From the NCBI GenBank assembly GCA_964036295.1, contig OZ038464.1, positions 10,216,001 through 10,280,000 of the forward strand: DNA of 64,000 bases, written 5' to 3'. Under the pieces are notes generated by a model. That model searched no databases, was not told where the DNA came from, and saw only the letters and a program-made list of their open reading frames with translations. The stretch is from Plumapathes pennacea. Its lineage: Eukaryota > Cnidaria > Anthozoa > Antipatharia > Myriopathidae. This document shows positions 22,573-32,785 of the stretch, in pieces (position 1 is the first letter of the stretch; every line of letters starts with the position of its first letter). The position numbers and the translations under genes were made by a program.

Positions 22573-22777
22573 AGCTCCCCATACACTACGTCACACATTC
22601 ACAAAAGTACCGCTGACACGCATATTCTGCGCCACGGTATTCGAGGCCAAATAGCAATCTTTTATATATATTTTTTAATTCGCGAAGCGCAATATGCACA
22701 AAAGCAGTTCGAAAGTCAATTCTCTGTACATTTAAGAATTGTTTAAAAATAGGTCAATTTTAGGTCGGAGTTATCCT
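22573..22777 (-). repeat. Kolobok right terminal inverted repeat
   Basis: Inverted partner of 18793-19004. The outermost 65 bp are nearly identical; the inner part diverges. It lies upstream of the THAP exon and so probably carries the transposase promoter. Confidence 0.88.
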
Positions 22778-22781
22778 TTAA

Positions 22782-23265
22782 TGAATGTTGGTGCCTCGTT
22801 TTGAAACCTTGAGATCATGTGGGGTGGCCCACCTTGTGCATTTTCTGTAGGGTCTAAAGCTATTGTTTTGTTGTGTTAATGGGAAGTGTGTCTTTAACGG
22901 CAAATGGCTGATCCAACCCCCTACCCCCTTTCCATCGTCTTAGTGAATGTTGGTGCCTCGTTTTGAAACCTTGAGATCATGTGGGGTGGCCCACCTTGTG
23001 CATTTTCTGTAGGGTCTAAAGCTATTGTTTTGTTGTGTTAATGGGAAGTGTGTCTTTAACGGCAAATGGCTGATCCAACCCCCTACCCCCTTTCCATCGT
23101 CTTAGTGAATGTTGGTGCCTCGTTTTGAAACCTTGAGATCATGTGGGGTGGCCCACCTTGTGCATTTTCTGTAGGGTCTCTAACTGTTGTTTTGTTGTGG
23201 TAATGGGGAAGTGTGTATTTAACAGCAAATGGCTGATCCAAGTGAAGCTTAAGTGGGTCAGAGAG
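22782..23265 (+). repeat. 162-bp tandem repeat, three copies
   Basis: GAATGTTGGTGCCTCGTTTT recurs at 22783, 22945 and 23107, exactly 162 bp apart. The copies are nearly identical, and the third runs on into the BED-finger ORF. Each contains the ATGGGAAGTGTGT start of that ORF. The junction sequence is TTAG in copies 2 and 3 but TTAA at the Kolobok edge of copy 1. Confidence 0.9.
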
Positions 23266-23478
23266 TTCAAAACGGACTGTCACAACGCCAATTGTTCTGT
23301 TTGTAGTAAAATAATCGACACTGGACAAATGGGAGACAGTGAAATGAAGTTGCACATGAACTGTGCCAGGCATAAATTGCGAAGAGCCGACCATCAACCA
23401 TGTGCAAGTAACAGAGTTTTTGAGGTGGCCCCCCCCCCCCCCCCCCAACTGCCCCACCAGCAGAAAGTGACCTTTTAA
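23203..23478 (+). CDS. BED-type zinc-finger ORF (hAT-like N-terminus), truncated
   Basis: The frame reads MGKCVFNSKWL, WVREFKTDCHNANCSVCSK and SEMKLHMNCARHKL. The spacing C-x2-C then H-x4-H is that of the BED-like DNA-binding finger at the N-terminus of hAT transposases. After about 90 residues the frame reaches a poly-Pro stretch encoded by a C-run (23431-23446) and stops, with no catalytic domain downstream. It sits at the end of a 162-bp tandem array that repeats its first codons. Probably a fragment rather than a functional protein. Confidence 0.5.
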   Translation: MGKCVFNSKWLIQVKLKWVREFKTDCHNANCSVCSKIIDTGQMGDSEMKLHMNCARHKLRRADHQPCASNRVFEVAPPPPPQLPHQQKVTF

Positions 23479-23779
23479 GTGTTTTGGTGCCACCCAGCCG
23501 AGTGGAAGCAAGAATAAACTCTAAATCTGTTAGTCATGGATTTTTTAGCAAAGAATGGTTCTTTAAGAGACTTCAAGATTTGGTGTTAGGGTGTGAATAG
23601 TGAATTTTGCTTATGAACAATTAAGTGAGTTATTTTACCACACTCTAACAATGAGAGTAAAGCTGATAAATGAAAGTTCATTTGTGATCATAAAAAAGTT
23701 GAAGTAAAAGGAAAAATGGTTTTGTAAAGCCCTTCAAGAGTGCTTGAATTTAGTTTCAAAAAGCTGTAGAAACCCTGAT

Positions 23780-25180
23780 ATAAAATTTTGGACACTCGTT
23801 CTGAATATAGCCAAGGACAACTTTCAAGTCGGTGGAAAATAACATTGCTGATTACTGTGCCGATTTCTTTCTTTATCCCGGCCGCAGTTAGCAGAGCCAT
23901 GACAGCATCACAGAGGAATACTGGTAGTTTGAGCTTGTGTTCCTTTAGATTGGCCAAATAGCACCTTTCCTTTGTCATTCACCAGCCGCAAGTAGACTGA
24001 GGCTCTGATGGCGTCTTTGCTTGTGTTTGAGAATGCCTGAATTTCTGCCCCAGTAACTACCAAAACCTGGGTGATAGCAGTAGAGTACCACCATTCTCCC
24101 TAAGTTGGCCAGTGGGCTCTGCCAATGGTGCCAAAGTTGCCGTAGATCATGCAGGAGGTTATCGTCCCACCCCAAGGGGTGTCCTTATTTTTCTTCCCCA
24201 TGCTGACTAATTGCTGTAACAGCAGTGTTCCTTCTAGTAGCACGGGCATTTCTAAGCCGAGTGGGTTGTGGATGGAGTTGAAAACGAACAGCACTCTTCT
24301 CCTGGTGAACTGTTTATGAGGTAGGGAAACTTTGAAGGTAAATGCGTCTGCTTCTAGGTTCCAGTAGACACTGAGTGTCCGCTGGTCTGGCAGGCTGTGA
24401 CGCAGGTCCAGATCAGGAACATCTTTTGTCCTGTGTACAGTTGGAAATGCTTTCATGACTTCTCTAGAGTTGAATATGACGACACTTGTTGATTATCTTT
24501 TACATGAGCACTAAGTAGTCCTTCATTTGAGGCTTCTTGCATAGGGTTACGAAGTAGCCCATTTAGGTGGTGAGCCGTGTGGTTCCTGTTGTTTGGCATG
24601 TTTTAATTTTTGTGGCGGAAGGGAAATGGGTTTTTCCAGTTCCTTTTTTTGTCTTTATGGACACCACTCCATTGTTTTGAGAAATTTGCGGTCTTTACAG
24701 GACAGGCTTGGTTTGTTGTCCTCTCCAGTGGTGCAGAAGATATCGTCCCTGAGAGCAATCCCTCATTTAGCAAGGCTTTCTGTCACTCTAATCCGATCGG
24801 GACACAGCACTAGCTCATAAGTTTGTGGTGAGGCTGAGTTGTTGTTGTCAGCTGCGAGGAGACATTGACGAGGTCTATACTTATCTGTCCTGTTATGGTC
24901 CAGCCAAGGGACAGTTGTTGGGCCTGGAGAGCTCCTCTGGACCCTTTCTTGAACTCACTGACCTTGAGCAGCTCTGGTGCATCTTTGCCAATTGAGATGT
25001 TGAATGTTGTTGAAGGGCGGAATCCCTCTGGTGATCTGCTGCAAGTGGGAGAATCTCCCTGCCTTCTCCGGTGTAAGAATCTTGTGCTTATCCCACTGAA
25101 TGTTGCCACATTCGACTAGTGCTGGTAATGCTGACATAGCTCTATTCACGCATTGCACTTTTAGGCCTGTCATGCATATA
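23780..25180 (-). pseudogene. BEL/Pao remnant: post-protease region and connection/RNase H, RT missing
   Basis: On minus, 25180-24860 has the post-protease stretch (FSHLQQITRGIPP, GKDAPELLKV, LGWTITGQISIDLV). Near 24680-24570 is the linker into RT (LPF..KN.NMPNNRN). The frame then jumps near 24530 to the post-RT connection region at 24456-24180 (DLRHSLPDQRTLSVYWNLEA, RRVLFVFNSIHNPLGL). Further frame changes lead to an RNase H remnant near 23830-23790 (DLKVVLGYIQN). The catalytic palm is absent, as in the element at 10636. No LTRs are recognised. Confidence 0.75.
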
Positions 25181-26577
25181 TCCTTAAGTTCTCTCTCACT
25201 GCTGCACGTAGAGGTAGTATATTTCCAGAGCGTCAGTTCTGTGCTAGAACCTATTTTTTAGGATGTGGTGAACAACAGAGTGAGACTGGTAATAACATTA
25301 CCAAAACCAAACAGTTCAATCTCATTCACAGTTCGGAACATTCTACCACCCAGTGCAGGATAAATCTGACACACTCAGAGTTCTTCAAGTTCAACCTCCA
25401 GTTCAGCAGCTTTATCTGCAGCAATGGTTTTTAGTAAGTGCAGACCCTGCACTGGTCGGCACAGAAGTCCCTTAGTAGGTGTCCTCACACACTGGGTCAG
25501 ACACGACCCCTTTACGTATCATTAAATTCTGTCAATTTTTTTTCGTGCGAATGAGATAAAAGGAATGGGCACTAGTATCGAGATGACCGGAAGTCTAAAA
25601 CGGAAAGAACATCTCTTTGGGGGTGGTGTTCGGCACAAAATGTTTCCCGCCTTTTCAAGATGGCAGCCTCATTTTATAGCAGATAAGTCAGGCTTTCTTT
25701 TACTTTTTTCCGCTTTAAAATTGGACTATTATTTCTGGAGATATGATGGCTAACAATGAATGGTTAAAACGGGATTTCTCTCTGTCAACTACAAATATTA
25801 AGGTATTTTTACCTCTCGTTTGTTTGTTTTCTTATTGAGTAAAATGAAATTCGAAAATGATACGATTGTAAAGTGTTTTTTCTTCTTTAAGTATATCATA
25901 TCCTTATGCCATTGTGACAAAAAATGTATTTTTTAAACCAAGCCTTTCAACGACTACTCTCGTGCCAGTCGTATCGCAAAAACGGAAGTGATTCCCGATC
26001 GGTGACTATGCGACAGAAAAAGCTTGGAAGAGAACAACTGATCGAAGAAAAGCTGCGAGTCGATCAAAACACCAAACGTTTGTGAGGCAAGTTAAATTCT
26101 AGCAAAGAAAAGGTACATTTCCATGTTTTAAAAATAGCTTACTTTGCTAGATACCTACAAGCTAGAATTTGTCGTATTATTTGTTTGGCTTACTTTACTG
26201 CACTGCACTGCCCGGCACTTTTTTTCCCTATTTGCACTGCACTTCCGCATTACTGCACTTATATAGATCTAGTTTTTCATCCATGTAACGAGGAAGCCTA
26301 GATATCATAAGCGCCCCGGCTTCTTTCTGGGCTTTCTCACCACAAAATTTCTCAGCATGTAAAGCTATGCTTTGTAAGATAAATGATATGTGTGGTGAAT
26401 CAAATAAAAATGAAATTTTGTACTACTTTTGAGGGTAAACTTGTTGTTAATTCTAGCCTGTTTACTTTTGCGTTGCCTGTACTACCTGAATGTTTTCAAT
26501 GTCTTGAAGTAAATTTAGATTCCAATGAAATATATATAGAAAGCTTTTTTTACGATTGTCTTTATAATTTAATTTAA
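25181..26577. other. No recognised gene; presumed 5' flank of the Harbinger element
   Basis: A short ORF at 26007 starts MRQKKLGREQLIEEKLR and could be an upstream exon of the transposase, but no donor gives the right phase, so I do not call it. The left terminus of the Harbinger element should lie here, but nothing matching the right-end GGGTGCGTTCC motif was found. Confidence 0.35.
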
Positions 26578-26599
26578 GGAACAACGCCTAGTTGATGAC

Positions 26600-27835
26600 T
26601 TGGAGAACATTGAATCAATTTCAAATCAAGCTCAACCAAGAAGACTAAACATTGAAAGCAAAGTACAGCCGGATAACAGTCATCGTCTTCAACTTGGAAC
26701 TGCTCAGCAGGCAAGGTGTAAGCGCAAAACCTTGGCAGCTGAAAGCAAGATCCACTCAAGCACTGCCTCCAAGTCTGATAATAAGGCAGTTATGGATGGC
26801 CTTTGGACAACCATTGTCACAGATGTAAGTGAAAAACAGCTACAAAGGTACATTTCAACATCTAAAGTGTGCATGGAAAAGGGCTGTACCTGGAGAGGTA
26901 CGGTGGATTTTTTGCATGGTTTGCTTGGTGTCTTTCCAGAAATTCCACAGCATCAGACACACGGCGGGAGACCACCTGTTCTGCTGCAAAAGCAGATTCT
27001 GCTTTCATTATGGGTTCTGGGCAATCCCGAATGCCTTCGGTCCGTAGCTGATCGATTCGACGTTACGAGGTCGAGTGCATATTGCATCTACCGAAGAATT
27101 TGCAAGGCCATCGCACTTCATTTGTCCGGACAATTGATCAAATTTCCATGTGGCCAACGCGCACGTGAAGTAAGGGATAAATTTGAAGAAATGAGGGGGT
27201 TTCCTGGCGTCATGGGAGGCATTGATGGCTGCCAAATACCCGTTAAAGGTCCCAGAGAAAACTCGGAGCAGTACATCAACCGCAAAGGCTTCCACTCTGT
27301 CCAACTACAAGTCGTTTGTGATGGAAGCATGCAGTTTACGGATGTCTTTTGCGGGTACCCGGGATCTGTTCGCGATGCAAGAGTCTTTAGAAATTCTCCA
27401 CTGTATCACGATATAGAAGCGGACCCAAGGCAGTTATTTCCTGGAAATACACACTTAGTCGGAGATGCTGCATATCCCCTAAAGTCCTGGATTCTGACTC
27501 CCTTTAAGGACAATGGACGTCTAACAAGAAGCCAAAAAAGGTACAATTTCGTGCACAGCTCAACAAGAATGGTCGTGGAGAGGTCACTGGCACTTCTGAA
27601 GGGGAGGTTCCGAAAGCTGAAAACTGAAATGGACGTTAGTAGAATAGAGGACGTACCTGAGATTGTAGTTGCCTCGTGTGTGCTGCACAATATCTTTCTC
27701 CTGAGCGAAGATGATATCGGTGACTTTTTCGATAATGACTGTAATGATGGCCATGATGATCAAAATAATGATATTTTTCTAGCAGAGGTGGAGGGGGCAG
27801 ATAAAAGAAATGAAATAGTGAGATACCTAGCTTAA
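26600..27835 (+). CDS. PIF/Harbinger transposase (HARBI1-like, DDE_Tnp_4)
   Basis: An intact 411-residue ORF. The N-terminal ~100 residues are basic. A helix-turn-helix region (residues ~125-175) includes LLSLWVLGNPECLRSVADRF and TRSSAYCIYRRI. The catalytic core starts at GGIDGCQIPVKGP (first Asp, ~residue 210), then YPGSVRDARVFRNS (~255), GDAAYPLKSWI (second Asp, ~290) and ERSLALLKGRFRKL (Glu, ~330). The protein ends with an acidic tail. Length and motif order fit the family, which acts with a Myb/SANT partner. That partner is encoded convergently at 28410-29189. The M at 26600 may not be the true start, as an acceptor-like TTTAATTTAAG lies just upstream. This is the best-preserved transposase in the window. 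Confidence 0.92.
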   Translation: MENIESISNQAQPRRLNIESKVQPDNSHRLQLGTAQQARCKRKTLAAESKIHSSTASKSDNKAVMDGLWTTIVTDVSEKQLQRYISTSKVCMEKGCTWRGTVDFLHGLLGVFPEIPQHQTHGGRPPVLLQKQILLSLWVLGNPECLRSVADRFDVTRSSAYCIYRRICKAIALHLSGQLIKFPCGQRAREVRDKFEEMRGFPGVMGGIDGCQIPVKGPRENSEQYINRKGFHSVQLQVVCDGSMQFTDVFCGYPGSVRDARVFRNSPLYHDIEADPRQLFPGNTHLVGDAAYPLKSWILTPFKDNGRLTRSQKRYNFVHSSTRMVVERSLALLKGRFRKLKTEMDVSRIEDVPEIVVASCVLHNIFLLSEDDIGDFFDNDCNDGHDDQNNDIFLAEVEGADKRNEIVRYLA

Positions 27836-28409
27836 ACTGGGGAAGGAATCCATGGGGATTTTTGAGTAGCAAAATTCCCCTTCACCTTCACTTTCACTTT
27901 CTCTCTTGAAGTGTGAATGCTTATGCAAAATGTTGTACAACCACATAAACCTACCACAACCCTTTCCTGGCAAGCAACAATTCATACTTGATATCTGTAA
28001 CATGTTATCTTAGCACAAAACTGTTGATTCTATTGTTAGCCCAAAACCAGAATACATTAGCTCACATGCTCATGTGCAACAGCAACTGGGTTTGTACATT
28101 GTCAACCTTGTGAAATAATTCATGTATTTCTGCATTAAAGACATACTTCTTTGGATAATTCCCACTTGTACTGTATTGTTGTGTTTGTAAATAGAGTATA
28201 GATGGCATAAGTGCAGTGAAAACCATTTATTAGTACTTTTTAACCAACGATGTTACATAACAGTATGACATGGATGCAATCATTCAGAAAATCATTTAAA
28301 TATATGTATAAACAAACAGGAACAGGAATGTAAACAGTCAACAAATGGGAAATGAAATATCTTAAATGTCTCAAAAATACAATGAACTTCTTGAAAACCA
28401 AAAACAATA
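27836..28409. other. Spacer between convergent Harbinger genes
   Basis: AT-rich interval with probable 3' untranslated sequence of both genes; no other feature. Confidence 0.5.
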
Positions 28410-29189
28410 TTATTCCTTATCCACCTTATTCATGGATTTTTCAAATACCTGCAAAAATCTACCCATTACATTCATTTTGTCACTGTACATTTGCTCCAGT
28501 TTCAACATTTTCTCTTTTTCACTTTCTTCCCTGGACTTTGTAAATTCTTTGAATAATATCACCAGTTCACCTGTTTCTCTCTGGCGAGGTGTTTGAACCT
28601 TTTTCTTCTTCCTGGGAACTTCTTTATTCTGGGGAATGTCATCAGCATCTGTTGTTGATTCACTTGTTTCACAATAATTGGTGTCTCACATTGGTTGATT
28701 GCGAGTGTGCCCTCGGCGATTACTGCAAAGAGCGGCTTGATTGATTGTAGCATCCTTGTGAAACAAGTCGTGTAACTCATCGTAATAAGCACAGACTTTG
28801 CGTTCATTACCTGAAGTGTTGTTATGATCTACATTGTTCACATAGGCACGCTTTAAGTTTTTGAACTTTGTTTTGCAGTCCTTGCCGTTGTTATCTGGAA
28901 ATCCATTCTGCTGCATATCGTTACTAATCATCTCCCATATGTCCTTATTTCTTGTCCTGGGATTTCTGAATTCTTGCCTTCTCTCCTTATAGCTTTCTAG
29001 CAGAGCAAGGACCTCAGCTCTTGACCAGTTTTTTCTTCTATTTGAACTAGCGGTGGAACTTGGTTCATCTGCAGATAAACAGCTCGGACCCTGTGTTGAT
29101 GTGGAGGGCGCAGACTCTGGTGCAAACGGCTGCCACGAGTCATCACTTATAACACTGTAGTCAGTTGTATATAGCTGGTTGTTCCACAT
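28410..29189 (-). pseudogene. Harbinger Myb/SANT-like DNA-binding protein with one stop
   Basis: A single frame of 260 codons from ATG at 29189 to TAA at 28410, interrupted only by a TGA at 28686-28688. After an acidic Ser-rich N-terminus (residues 1-55) a trihelix/SANT-like domain reads NWSRAEVLALLESYKERR, NKDIWEMISNDMQQNG, DCKTKFKNLKRAY and CAYYDELHDLF (about 55-145). The part beyond the stop is a basic then coiled-coil-like tail (RKKKKVQTP, EKEKMLKLEQMYSDKM). In Harbinger elements this second protein brings the transposase to the nucleus and the TIRs. The single stop suggests recent loss, or a truncated but functional protein ending after the DNA-binding domain. Confidence 0.85.
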
Positions 29190-29475
29190 ACCTGCAAATA
29201 TTAAAACCGAAGATCGATAGTTGTCTTACAAAACGAGCGAGTCGAGATATATCAGAAAAAAGACCAATTGTGCAGTTGAAGAGTGCCTATTGACTCGTAC
29301 TAATTTCTGATTTCTGACGGGTAATTCATGCAAGCAAATATTAAAGCAAGTTGTGATGAACGAACAGAAGAAATCTCATACTAACATCGCAAGATGGCAT
29401 CAGTAAACTGTTACCAAAGAGTCTGCTCCACAAAAAATACCGCTGGTCAGTATGACGTTTTGCTAATCCGTGCCC

Positions 29476-29652
29476 CAAAGAAACGGAAAACCCGAAATCC
29501 AAGAAATCTGGATTAGGATTTAATCCTTGAAATCCTTCTCTTGCTTGGATTTCGAGGATTAAAATCCATTTTTGGATTTGTCCAAAGGAACAGAAAATCC
29601 ATTTCAGGATTCATAATCCGGATTTAGATTCAACCAAAGGAACGCACCCTAA
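29476..29652 (-). repeat. Probable right terminus of the Harbinger element
   Basis: On minus the edge reads GGGTGCGTTCCTTTGG and is followed inward by several GGATT/AATCC motifs in both orientations. The outer bases on plus are TAA, compatible with the 3-bp TWA target preferred by Harbinger. The matching left end was not found, so this could instead be a separate small element. Confidence 0.4.
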
Positions 29653-30670
29653 GTGTTGTTGCCAGGAATACAAACCATTTTTAAGGAAGTACATCAACTG
29701 TGCCATGCCTGACCCACTGCACAATACTAATAATGCATGGCAAAAATGGCAAATGCAGGTCCTTTACATAGCCAGAAAACTGACAAAGCATGATGTTATA
29801 GTGGCATCTGCGAATGATATCACGAAACTTCCAAATGATTGTGCATTTGTTGCATACCTCAACTGCCTTGAGTCTCAAGTCAAATGTGGTAGACTCGTAA
29901 AAAACATCAAAAAGTGGTTTAACGAAAAAGGAGCAAATTCCAAGGGAGAAGAGTTCTGTTACAGATTCACTGGAAAAGAAAGTAAGCTGTTTTGCTGGCA
30001 TTTCATGCTCATAATTTGCACACTCCTCGAATGTCGAGGAGTTGATGAGAAGACCTCAGTAAAGTTGCATTTCCTGGCATTCCAAGGTCTCAAGCTCGGA
30101 AACTTTGTATCTTTGTATAGCAGGGTAAATATTTCAGATGAAGATATTTAAATGCTAATACAAAACTGTGTTTTGTATTTTAATGCATGTTCACTGTTTG
30201 ATTTGAAAGCCAGTCAAGCTGCCTGGACAATAGGGTATGCTATCCCATATTGCTCAGAAGTGCTGTTTAGAGATTTGGGGTATGGACTTGGCCTAAACAC
30301 CACCCAGGGGAGAGAGGCAAAGCACACAAAATTGTCTAAGTTTGCAGAAAACATAATTAAGGCAAAAAGATGGGAGCAGGTAATGAAGCATGACTTTATT
30401 ACAAACATCTGGTTGAGGAAACAGCATCCACAAAAGTACTGTAACACTAAACGCAAGGGGCGTGTTAAAGATCAATACATTCTATCACACTGTGATGATG
30501 ATGGGTTTTGCCTCTGTGGGCTCAAGACAAACCCAGAGTCAAGAAGCAATTCAGATCTAATTCAAGCCAAGGCATGTGGTATATGCTCCAGTGAAAAAAT
30601 GGCTCTAATAAGGGAAAGCTGTTCATCTGGAAGAGTTAATCTTTTGCTCATTACCCATGCCATGAGATAG
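29653..30670 (+). pseudogene. Family B: unknown multi-copy cnidarian-type gene with one stop
   Basis: One open frame runs from about 29660 to 30670, broken by a TAA at 30149-30151. Upstream part: MPDPLHNTNNAWQKWQMQVL, KLPNDCAFVAYL, YRFTGKESKLFCWHFM, ISDEDI. Downstream part: AAWTIGYAIPYCSEVLF, GLGLNTTQGREAKHTKLSKF, MKHDFITNIWLRKQHP, and a final CGLKTN/CGICSS knuckle. I recognise the pattern as a repeated uncharacterised family in cnidarians, with a conserved GLGxNxxxGREAKH motif and a C-terminal Cys pair, but cannot name a function. The frame begins immediately at the putative Harbinger edge (TAA), so the 5' part may have been displaced by that insertion. Confidence 0.55.
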
Positions 30671-31752
30671 GAAGATTACTGATCCCACTGTATTCAATAG
30701 AATTTCCATTGCACTGAAAAGTGCCCAGTGTGCTGCCCACATTTATTCTTTGTAAAATATAAACTAATGCATGCCATTCCATGTTGTAACTAGATTTGAG
30801 CATCACTGGTCATTCATCATTACATAATAAAGGTAGACTTTTTGCTGTGCTACTAGTTGATGATGTCCTCTAGCTTCACTATTTTAATGTTTTGTCTTGT
30901 GCTTTAAAGGTACACTGCCTTTTTAAAATCATGGTAGGTTACATTGGCCATGTTTACATATGTAAATGATAAAGAATACATTAAAAGTATGTATAAAAAT
31001 GTATAAAGAGTTGTATAATAACGAAATAAAAGAACAAAAAGTACAATGCATAGTGTTTGCAATCCATGGTTTCCATATCGTTGGCATCCACGCTTCAGGG
31101 ATATCAAAACCACTGACCCTATACATTTTGTTAGGGTTCAATTAGATCTGAATTGCTTCTTGACTCTGGCTGAGCCAGTGTGAATCTCTGTCAAAACATT
31201 TGACATCAGTCCAACTGGGGCAATGCCTCTCCTTCATTGTGAATTTACTTCAGTGCTGAGCAATACTAAATGCATTCCAAAATCCATAATGAAATGTTAC
31301 TGTGAGTATTTCACTCTTGTTGTATTTCACCAGCATGCTCTCATCAGAAGATATCACAACTTGAGTTTGGCTGTTGTCTGGGAAGGACTTCATCAAAAGA
31401 TCACTTCGAGGCATATGAATAGTCTCATTGTTCATTCTATTAAAAATTTATTTGGCTTTCCTCATGATGAGGAGGAGGAGGAGGACCACGAACTTGATTT
31501 AAGTGCCAAACTGGAATAGCAGTTAACAAACCACTAAATAGGGACACTACATTCTAAAATCTAAATTCTAAAAATCTACATCAATCTAAACATGTAAAAT
31601 CTACATTCTAAAAAGAAAAAACGAAAAACGAAAAAACCTACATTCTAAAATCTTTAATCTAAAATTCAGCAGTATGTGCAAACTATCCTAATCCTTGTAC
31701 GAGCCATATCCTAATCCTAATCCTACTTCTAATCCTTATATGAACCAAATCT
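30671..31752. other. Simple repeats and unassigned ORFs
   Basis: Opposed ORFs at 31223-31519 (plus) and 31250-31435 (minus) are unrecognised. From 31545 to 31670 the sequence is built of CATTCTAAAAT-like repeats, and 31688-31740 has TCCTAA-type repeats that may be the 3' tail of the LINE that follows on minus. Confidence 0.4.
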
Positions 31753-32117
31753 TTATGCATTACATAAATGGCAGTTAGTACACTTGGCATCCGTGAGTCT
31801 AGAGGCAAGGTCCACTGTGTGAATATTTCTCTTGAAAGCGGATAATGTTGGTTTATCCCTAATATGTTTCAGTACAATGGCCCATATTTTTGGTCCCATG
31901 TATCGTAGTGAATGCTTACCAAAGGTGACAGTGTTGAATCTAGGTAGCACAAAATCATGATTGTGTAAGGCATAGTTTATGTTGGGTTGTTGAAAAAGAT
32001 TACAAATATAATCAGGTGATAGGTTTTTCTTGACCTTATACATGAGAGTGGCTATGTCATGCAATCTTCTGTTCTGTAAGGTACATAGGTTAGCCATATC
32101 TAGTAATTTACTCATGA
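31753..32117 (-). pseudogene. LINE ORF2 C-terminus (CR1/L2-like)
   Basis: Reads SKLLDMANLCTLQNRRLHDI, LMYKVKKNLSPDYICNLF, FVLPRFNTVTFGKHSLRYMG and LSAFKRNI, then stops. This is the thumb/C-terminal segment that in CR1/L2-like LINEs directly follows the ERALRVLYCDKSS stretch, which is found at 35400 on the same strand. The two halves are separated by the TIR element at 32112-35359. Confidence 0.8.
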
Positions 32118-32147
32118 TGAACTTCATGCGACTTTAACAACACGGCC

Positions 32148-32190
32148 CCCTGCCGATGTTCCCAATTTCAAATCGGGAACATCGGCAGGG
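32148..32190. repeat. Perfect 16-bp hairpin inside the TIR element
   Basis: Left arm CCCTGCCGATGTTCCC (32148-32163) and right arm GGGAACATCGGCAGGG (32175-32190) are perfect complements around an 11-base loop that is itself mostly self-complementary (ATTT/AAAT). Confidence 0.95.
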
Positions 32191-32785
32191 AGTCGAATTT
32201 GAGACACGCAACTAACTTTCAGAAGTTATCACTCTTAGTGTGAAGAGTTCTGCAAGGTGATTAGATGAGTGACGGGGGCCTTGTTTTTAATTAAAACTGG
32301 CTGGAAGGTGTTTCTCTGTGGAATGTTCACCGGCTTTGTAAAAATGCGTGTAATACGCAATTGAACAGCATGTTCAATTTAAAACCATGTTCTTAATTGC
32401 AGGCTCACTAGAATAAAGACTTTTGCTCAGATCTTCTAATGCTTAACCCTATTCTCTTTTGGGCATGTGGCCGACAGTTCTGGCCGTGTGAGGACAGCCG
32501 TGCATCACACTAAGAGTACACAAGAATGAAACTTTATTGCTACTGCCTCGGACAACTTGCTGTCATCGACTCATCCTTCTTTACAATAATACTAAATAAC
32601 AATAACAGATATTTTGTCAGAGTAAGTATCAAAATGTAAAGAACAAAAAGTATAAGCCGAAATAGACGAAATTACTGGAATGCCAAACTGGAATTCGGTC
32701 CCGAATTCAGTCGTGAAAAAACCGCCGTAATATAGCTAGTGTAGCTATTTGACACAATTTAGGAAAACTCCAATAGAATTACTGG

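Larger units (their letters stand above)
18793..22777 (-). mobile_element. Kolobok DNA transposon with THAP-DDE transposase and a second gene
   Basis: A 3985-bp element bounded by TTAA on both sides (18789-18792 and 22778-22781) with inverted ends starting AGGATAACTCCGACC. TTAA duplication, a THAP finger and the GDGRCDSPG transposase motif are the features I know for Kolobok. The minus strand encodes the transposase; the plus strand near the left end encodes a spliced P2X7-ballast-like protein. Both genes have inactivating changes, so this copy should now be immobile unless helped in trans. It lies in sequence whose right flank is a 162-bp tandem array. Confidence 0.88.
18544..23777 (+). mobile_element. 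Probable decayed hAT-like element hosting the Kolobok
   Basis: The right boundary reads GTAGAAACCCTG at 23766-23777, whose complement CAGGGTTTCTAC resembles a hAT terminus. CTTGAAAAGTnCTTGAA-type motifs, common near such ends, occur at both 18550-18660 and 23720-23750. A BED-type finger lies inside on plus (23203-23478). Without the nested Kolobok the unit would be about 1.2 kb, too short for a full transposase. No clear 8-bp duplication is visible and the left terminus (CAGTGTTG near 18545) is weak, so limits are tentative. Confidence 0.33.

Noticed and set aside
25181-26600. Left terminus of the Harbinger element
   Set aside because: I looked for a GGGTGCGTTCC-like end with a TAA flank and found none, so no left boundary is claimed.
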